From Porphyra umbilicalis (lineage: Eukaryota > Rhodophyta > Bangiophyceae > Bangiales > Bangiaceae), in the NCBI GenBank assembly GCA_002049455.2, contig KV918862.1, positions 62,001 through 126,000 of the forward strand: 64,000 nt of DNA, in the 5' to 3' direction. The position numbers and the translations under genes are program-made. Shown here piece after piece: positions 57,536 to 64,000 of the stretch. The notes under the pieces are model-generated. The model did no database searches. It saw nothing but the letters and a program-made list of their open reading frames with translations, and had not been told where the DNA came from. Within the stretch, counting starts at the first letter, position 1; the number at the start of each line of letters is the position of its first letter.

Positions 57536-58232
57536 ATATTGTGGCGCCACAACGTCGGGGCCACATAAACAGAAAGCGTATCTCGAACAGGTCTTGAGTA
57601 AGGTCAGACGAAGCGCGGTGGAAGCCCACCCCTGCCCCCGCCTGTATTGCCCGCGGGTCCCCCCGCTCCCGCTGCGGGTGCCGCCACGGCCCAGCCAGCT
57701 CACCCTGGCCGAAGCCGGGTACGCGGGGCCGCTCTGCACTGTGGGCAGGTATCCGTCGGCGGTCGGGGCCGCGAGACAACCCACTGCCCCCTGACCTGGC
57801 GGCGGGCTCGGGCTGGGCAACCCCGCGACGCCCCACCAGATGGGGGCGCCAGCGTCGGTGTGCAGTCTGCCAGTGACACTGTTGGCTTTGCTACTTTTCC
57901 CACTTGCGTCGGTCGGCGACCGCGGGCCCCGCCGTGCTGGCGTCGATGACGGCTGCAACACAGCGGCCGGTGCCCCCCCCTTCCATTTCCGGTCACCGGC
58001 ATCACCGGCACCGCCACGCCACCTCCATCGCCGTTGCCACCGCCGTCCATACCGCTTCCGATACGGCCAACACCCGCAGACCTCCGTCTGCTGCAGCTCC
58101 CCTCCAACATTCTAACAAAGGGCTGCCTGCTAACGGGGGAGAGAGCGCCGGGGGCGGGGTGAGTTGCTCTTCCAGGATGAGGGGGGCTGTTTCCTTTCGT
58201 CCTTTTGATACAGATTCTGGAAAGAAAACCGT
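57536..58232. other. no supportable gene; downstream of the KDZ-like gene
   Basis: GC-rich frames on both strands without a domain. Confidence 0.35.
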
Positions 58233-61200
58233 CTACATTTTTCCCTCCGTCGCTCCATCGGTACCTACTACGTCCACATGCGACCTACGGTACCACTCTG
58301 GCCACTTGTACGCCGCCCCCAACGTCTTGCTGTCCCTGTGCATGGCGACCGCGTTGGAGACCGCTTGCTGGTAGACAGTGAAAGTGATGAACTGGTCCTG
58401 TTTCATCTGCCGCAGGTGGTGCTGCTGCCGCCTGGAGACCGCGTTGCGCTGCTCACACGACGAGGTGTTGATGGCGTCCATCGACGCGTACGAGTTGGGG
58501 CTCATCGCCGAGGAGCAGTCGGTCTGGTTTTCGCCCCAATGGAAACGGTCGCACTTAAGCCCGACCCGCCGCGCCATCCACGGCAGCCGCACCAGCGCCG
58601 ACTTGAGCGTCGCACACGCGAATTCGTAGATGATGGTGAGCAGCATCTGGACAAACCGCTGCGCGACGAACTCCAGCGGCATCCGCTGGCTCTCGGAGCC
58701 CGTCAACACCATCACCCCGATGCACTTGGGGTGGGAGCACGTGCAAAAAACGCCGACATTGCCGCCCGTGTGCGAGTTCTCAGCGCCCATCAGGTGTCTG
58801 CAGTCGGGCAGGTCCTTGTTGGCCGTCGCTGCGCCCGAGAAGCCGGGCATGGGCCGCAGAGTTGGCAGACCGGATGCCCAAATGCCCGTCCGCAGGTAGT
58901 CATCCCACTGGTCCGTATACTCTTTGTACACGGACCGGTAGGCGGCGACGGTGGCCGGCGGCAGTAGCCACCCACGAGTGTAGGCCTTGTGGAAGAACGT
59001 TTGTAGCGGATGTGCCGCGGCCATCTCCATCTGCAACGCCTCCGCTGTGACGCTGTCGATCGACGCCTCTGGGACCGTGTCGCTGACCCACTTGTCGTTC
59101 TCCACCACCCGATTCTTAAGCGCCGCCAGCACGGCCGCCAGCATCTTGCGCGTCTCGGGGTTGGCCTCAAGCCCGGGCCTCAAAACAAGCAACAGCGCCG
59201 CGCAATAGCCGCTGCTCCTTTACCGCCGGCAGTCTCAAAACCGCCGCGAGGGCAGCGATGGAAAAGGTTTTGGCCTGCAGCACGGCCTGCACCGCGTCCA
59301 CCGCCGCCCACGACCCCTGCGGCGCCCACATCAAGACCGGGTCGACCATCACCGCGCGCACAAACTCCACCACCTTGAGCATCGAAGCCGCCGTGCCAGG
59401 CAAGTGGGGCAAAAACGGCAAGCTCATCACGAGCTGACGCTCCTCCCCGGTGACGCCCCCTGTCGTGCCCAGCGCCGGCTCGTCGAGCACCTCGCCGTAG
59501 CTGAGCAGCGGCGCGTCCTTGTCCCAATTGACCTTGGCCGGCTTCTTGACGGGCGGCGGCATATCAAACCCGTCGTAGTCGCTGGCAAACACGTCACCGT
59601 CGCTGTTTGTCTCGCCTGAGGAGGACGAGCTCGTCTCTTTAGACCTGGCAGCCGCCGGCCTGTCCCGCTTCCGGCCGCGCTCCGCGTCAACATAGCGCAG
59701 CTCGGAATCCTCACCGACCTCGGCGTCGTTACCACAGTCGCCGACGGATGGGGCCACCCACGAGTGCCGGTCAGTGACAAGAGGCGGCATAGCGTCCGTG
59801 ACGAGCTCTTTGATGCGAGCCATCAGCACCGCGGGCACCCGGCGGCGGAGATCGTACGACGCGTCCAGAATGATCAACGCCAATGACCTGGCCGCGCGGC
59901 ACACGTCAAATGAGCACCGCAAAAGCGCCACCAGCTCCACCGACGCACCGCCGTCGACGATGGGGTCCCACCCCCTCTCTTTTTTGGTGCCATGAAGGTG
60001 GGGTTGGGACCCCTCAAATGTCTACTCCTCTCCCCCTACGACAATGTTGCCCATCAGCAGCGTCACTGCCATGACGTGCCCCCTCATCGCCGTCACAGTG
60101 CTGATCGGCTTCTTGCTCGCAACCACCGGGTTCTTGTCCCGCTTGGCCGACATCACCCACCCGAGCGCCTTGGCCACCAAATCGTCCGCGATCATGCCCG
60201 CCACCCTCGATGCGCGGGCGATCGCATGGATGTTGATGGACGTGCGGAAGAAGGCTTTGTTGTATTTCAAGCGATACCCGAGCTGCAATCCGTCAAAGAA
60301 TACGACGGCGTAGCTGCCGTCGGCGCGCCGGCACGTGGCACAAGACACAGTGTCGTACGGGAGGCCCTTGATTACCAAATCCAAGTAGAGCAACAGCACT
60401 TTGCGCAACGTGGTCACCAACCGCATGCGCTTGTCCGATCGCGGGTACTTGCAGCCTGTGTGGAGCTCCGTGAAGGCCTCCCGCAAGTCGGAGGTGGAGT
60501 GCAGCGAGGAGCCGTTGCGGGCGAGATTGACGGCGACCTCAAACAAAAACGCCTTAGAGTAGACGGTGTAGCACGAGTGGAAGATCACACCGCGCGCCAC
60601 GCCGTCTGGCAACACGCGGAATAGGCACTTGTGAAACCGCCATGTCTCTACCGTGGTGGGTACAACCCCGTTCTCGAACTCCACCTTGGCCTTCTGCACC
60701 ACCATCCCCACCTCGGGGGAGCGGCCGACGAAGCGAAAGGGGAACCGCGGGCCGGCAAGGTAGTGCACCTTGTGATCCGCGTTGCGGCGCGCGCGCATCA
60801 GATTGGCGCGCTCCCGCTGCGCCATGCGGGGAAGCACGAGGTGGCGGCTTTCGGCCGACCGCGCCTTCCACTTGAACCTGTTGACCGCCGCCAGTGGAAC
60901 AGAGATGCTTGGCAGGTGGGGGGGTAGCTCGACAGCACCGGTCGCCTCCAGGTTGCGGCTGTCCACGGCCGCCTGCGCCACCTCGTGCGCCTTGCTGGTG
61001 GCCACCGCGATGCTGACATGGTCGCATGTCATGTCGCCCGTCCTGTCGGAGAGGCAGACCCACGCGCCGCCGCGCGACTGGCAGACGGTCGAGAAGGGCC
61101 AGCTCGTTTTTCCGTTGCGCACCACGCAAACCTTATCCCCGTAAAGAACCCCCTTGCCCGCGCGCAGGCGGTCGACCTTGGTAGCCCCGTTGAGCACGTC

Positions 61201-62246
61201 AAAGAGAGTCGCCATGTCAACGCCCATTTTCAACCGCACCTTCCCGAGGGCGTCCACCATCGGAATGCGCAGGAAGCAGCCACCAGCACCGAGGCACTGC
61301 TCCTCCTCGCTGCATGCGCACCGCACGTCCCCCCCCTCGAGCCATGCGGAAGAGACACCACCTCGTGCTGCCCCGCGTCGTTGCGCGACCCGACGCTGCC
61401 AAACCGCAGTACCACCCCAACGGCTCCACTTGGGGCGAGGTCCCACGTCCGACCCCGCAACGCCTTGTGGGTGATCTTCTCGTGCGCGCGCCGCATGGCG
61501 CGCAATGCCGCCATCGCCCGAATCGTGTCGTCGCTTGATTCAAACCGGTGCTTGAGGCTCGCAAACGCCATCGTGCAAAAGAGCACCTCCAGAACCGCAC
61601 CGAGCGACTCGCGCAAGCGCAGCCCGGAGCCAAGCTCCCGGCCGGGCCTGTCCTCTTGCCAGCCGGCGTCACCGCGGGGAACGGTATGGGGAACAAAACT
61701 TCCGGAGTGCGGCCGCTGGGCGACGATGGCCGCCAGGATGACGTCGGCGCTCATGTACTCCATCTTGCCGCCGTCAAAATGGTGCATGATGGGCGCGGCG
61801 CCCCGCGTAGCTGCCGCAGACCAGTTGAACAGGTCTTGGAGGTTTGGGAAAGCGCCACGGCGGAAAATTGCTCGATTGCGGCGCCTGCACCGACATTGTC
61901 CACCGCTGGGCCCCAACCGACCGCCTGGGAGAAAGCTAAGGTTGACGGGGAGCGGCCAGAGGCCGCAGAGACACCCGCCGTAAAGCACGCAGCGACCAGT
62001 GCGATTGCCAGCAGAGGCAGCGCGCCGCATCCGCCAGCCACGATCGCTATCGCGGCGCGCGCCGTGGCTGGGTACCGCCCTATCATAGGGCCAAGCCGCC
62101 ACAAAGAGCCAGCAGCGGGAGGGCAGCTGCGGTGGCTGCGACGGCCGCGGCGGCAGTGGCGATGGGTTGCGGGGGGGGGGGGGGGGAGGCCGCCGGCCCC
62201 GCACCGCCGCAGGGGTTCCCTCGACGGCAGCCGCGGCGGGAACCAC
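58233..62246 (-). pseudogene. KDZ/CxC-type DDE transposase with frameshifts
   Basis: The minus-strand reading is in four parts. The N-terminal part (NLQDLFNWSAAATRG, HHFDGGKMEYMSADVIL) passes into the second frame at a C8/G8 run (61329-61336), entering a Cys-rich GGDVRCACSEEEQCLGAGG. The second part ends with CATCRRADGSYAVVFFDGLQ, holding a likely first Asp (FFDG). After TAG near 60022 a third frame carries an acidic linker. It shifts again near 59180 into the last part: CTCSHPKCIG, LKCDRFHWGENQTDC (second Asp) and INTSSCEQRNAVSRRQQHH (Glu). This order of a CxC zinc region, DG, DxFHxxxxxxxC and SxxEQxN is that of Kyakuja-Dileera-Zisupton and related transposases. The true start is uncertain because the right end is low-complexity. 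Confidence 0.6.
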
Positions 62247-63276
62247 CGCCGGCGCCCAAAGCCAACCGGGGTGGGCGAGCCGCCGTGGCGCCGCGACAGC
62301 GGCGGCCGCACCGCCAACGCGGCGCCCGCTGCGGCAGCCGCGGCGGCGGCGGCGGCGCGGCGATGCGGTGCAGGGGGGTGGGCGAAGCGCCGCGGGCGTG
62401 CCACGACAAAGCAGGAACCGCAGCCGGCGTCCGAACCTAGGCGGCGCGGGCGAGGCGCCGTGGCGCCGCGGCAGCGGCGGCCGTACCGCCGCAGCGGCGC
62501 CCGCGGCTGCCCCGGCGGTGGCGGCAGCGGGGCGGTAGAGGCGGCGGCCGTGGGAGTAGATACCGCAAAGTTACAGCAGGATGGGGGAGAGGAGGGGGGG
62601 AGGGAAGCTCGGCGACGGATGGTGGCGTGGGGGGGGCGCGGCGCGACGCGGTGGCGCGGCGCGACGCGGCACGACGGTGGGGGCGATCTCCCGTCATATC
62701 GGGCGCGAGGGACCCCTCTTTCTGGCGCTCTGGAACGTGCCCCGATTGCCGGTCCCACTCCAGAACAGGGCCGAAAAATTAAATATTATCGATTGGAGAC
62801 CCCACCACCGCGGCTCTCAGGGCTTTGCAATTGATTGGCTAGCAGCCGTCCACGTGAGGAACGCGAGATAGGGCTTTCTGACGTTGAATGCGCGATTGTC
62901 GAACCTCCTTGAATGGCATTTGGTGGGGGGTGATGCGGATCGCTTCTACTGCTTCTGGACGTCGAAAATAGGGTACTGTCCCTGACGCAATTCTGGATCA
63001 ATATTATTGCTATCGAGGTCAGCGTCGTCAGATGTCTTCAAAAGACAGACCTGAAGACAGATCTGAAGAGCTGGTGAGGAGAGCTTTCTTTCAGCTACGA
63101 CACTTGGTGCACTCTGCTCTGTTGTTATTGTCCTTTCTGTAGCTCGAAGTTGCCTCCCATTGAATACACTTTGTTACAGGAGTGACGCAAATGTAGATCA
63201 AGCAAATTGGGTTGATTACACAGGCTACTCTGAGAATGTCGACGATCATATTTTGATGCATGCCGATCGATCCATG
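62247..63276. other. no supportable gene
   Basis: GC-rich low-complexity sequence up to about 62700, then AT-richer sequence with no recognisable feature. Confidence 0.35.
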
Positions 63277-63514
63277 CTATAGAACTCCACGGCTGGGGAT
63301 GGGGGTCTGGAGCGCCCTCGCCAGGGTGCCGTAGGACACACGATGGTGGGCTGGCCGGCCAGCATTGACGACTGCCGAAGCCGCCCGACGCGTGTGCGTT
63401 GACGAAGACGCGAGGCGCACCGCCTGCTGCAAAGCGGCGTTGCGAATGACCTTGATGTTAGCCCGTGTTCTTGGCGACATGTCCCTGGCCACGTGCAGCA
63501 CCGCGATCAGGTGG
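63277..63514 (-). CDS. probable terminal exon of a gene entering from the right
   Basis: The minus strand has a strong acceptor (a long C/T tract ending ctcttgcag) immediately before 63514. It opens a 78-codon frame, HLIAVLHVARDMSPRTRANI...RRAASAVVNAGRP..., ending at a stop at 63277. The helical, Ala/Arg-rich pattern resembles an ARM/HEAT-type repeat, but one exon is not enough to assign it. Upstream exons would lie at or beyond the window's right edge. Confidence 0.45.
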
Positions 63515-64000
63515 CTGCAAGAGAGGGGGTAGGGTCAGAGGAGGGTTGGGGAGGGGGGTGGGGGTCAGAGGGGGGGTGGGGAGATGGGGGGGGGTGGGGG
63601 GAGTGTGAGGGGAGTGTGGTTGCTGGGCAGGTAGGCAGGCAAGTAAAAGTTGCGGTTATGAGCGTGGGCGTGGCAAGAGAGTGCGCGCGCGCGGAGAATG
63701 TGCGAGTTGTCGGCGGGCTCAGGATCATTCTGTGATCCCGATCGCAATCGATCACAAAGATCCGAAACGTTACAGGCCCTCGGAGGAAGAACACGCCTCC
63801 AACCTCTTCTGTATCCCGATCGACTGAGTATATTTTCGAGCCTACGAGTGCTCTTGGCATCAAAAGACGCACCTTCCTCTGTTCTTCCTGTTCATACTAT
63901 TTTCATCCATTCGTTCGTGTGTGCGAGCAACAGCGCTCCTAGCAAGAAAAAAGAATGGACAAATCGGCTGGAATCGCGGATTCTGGTGATCCATGTTTGT
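63515..64000. other. intron-like G-rich tract and unassigned right edge
   Basis: 63520-63610 is almost pure G and A on the plus strand (many runs of four or more G), read on the minus strand as the polypyrimidine tract of the exon above. It could also fold as a G-quadruplex. Beyond it a minus-strand frame (VGSKIYSVDRDTEEVGGVFF) might be another exon but lacks clear splice sites. Confidence 0.35.

Noticed and set aside
61548-62834. 428-codon plus-strand frame opposite the KDZ-like gene
   Set aside because: Low-complexity Arg/Gly/Ala content and no domain; it mirrors the minus-strand transposase and adjoining GC-rich repeat.

Overview
The window looks like nuclear DNA of a GC-rich, transposon-laden eukaryote. 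The support is a tRNA gene without an encoded CCA, GT-AG introns that join reading frames cleanly, an endoplasmic-reticulum protein of the RAMP4/SERP1 family, an FG-repeat nucleoporin-like gene, and at least seven classes of eukaryotic DNA transposon. I cannot name the species. An alga (for example a red alga) would fit the GC bias and transposon mix, but this is a weak inference. No retroviral, bacterial or organellar genes were recognised.

Layout. 0-3 kb: a SAP-domain gene with introns, then a PIF/Harbinger transposase with its DDE residues in place. 3-15 kb: mostly non-coding, with a broken Tc1/mariner-like fragment (6.3 kb), an unknown gene (7.5-8.3 kb), an ankyrin-repeat remnant (10.5 kb), tRNA-Glu(CUC) at 11.03 kb and a 0.4-kb TA-flanked MITE (12.7 kb). 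15.5-18.9 kb: a decayed MULE-like transposase on the minus strand whose tail is a 105-bp tandem repeat. 22.2-25.2 kb: a decayed CACTA/Tnp2-like transposase. Tail to tail with it, at 25.4-27.9 kb, lies a decayed JmjN-JmjC-C5HC2 (KDM5-like) histone demethylase gene. Upstream of that, and in the same reading frame as its amino end, is a 1.1-kb-codon open frame (28.2-31.5 kb) with a C48/Ulp1-like domain that lacks its catalytic histidine. The two are linked by an eight-unit 153-bp coding repeat. 31.7-33.5 kb: a ~165-bp tandem array broken by two separate MITE insertions whose target duplications can be read.

38.3-43.0 kb is the clearest host-gene block. A four-exon gene encodes a membrane-anchored FG protein with the architecture of POM121, and a two-exon RAMP4/SERP1 gene converges on it. 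43.6-53.9 kb is one 10.3-kb element with ~440-bp terminal inverted repeats. It carries a Ulp1-like cysteine protease gene and has itself been hit by a 2.1-kb hAT-like element, two 1341-bp elements with CAC(A/T)GCG ends, and a MITE. 53.8-56.0 kb holds two low-complexity open frames. 58.2-62.2 kb is a KDZ/CxC-type DDE transposase on the minus strand with frameshifts. The window ends with one probable exon (63.3-63.5 kb) of a gene running in from beyond the right edge.

Taken together, a few host genes sit as islands in nested, mostly decayed DNA transposons. Several of these transposons carry accessory chromatin or SUMO-pathway-like domains (JmjC, Ulp1).
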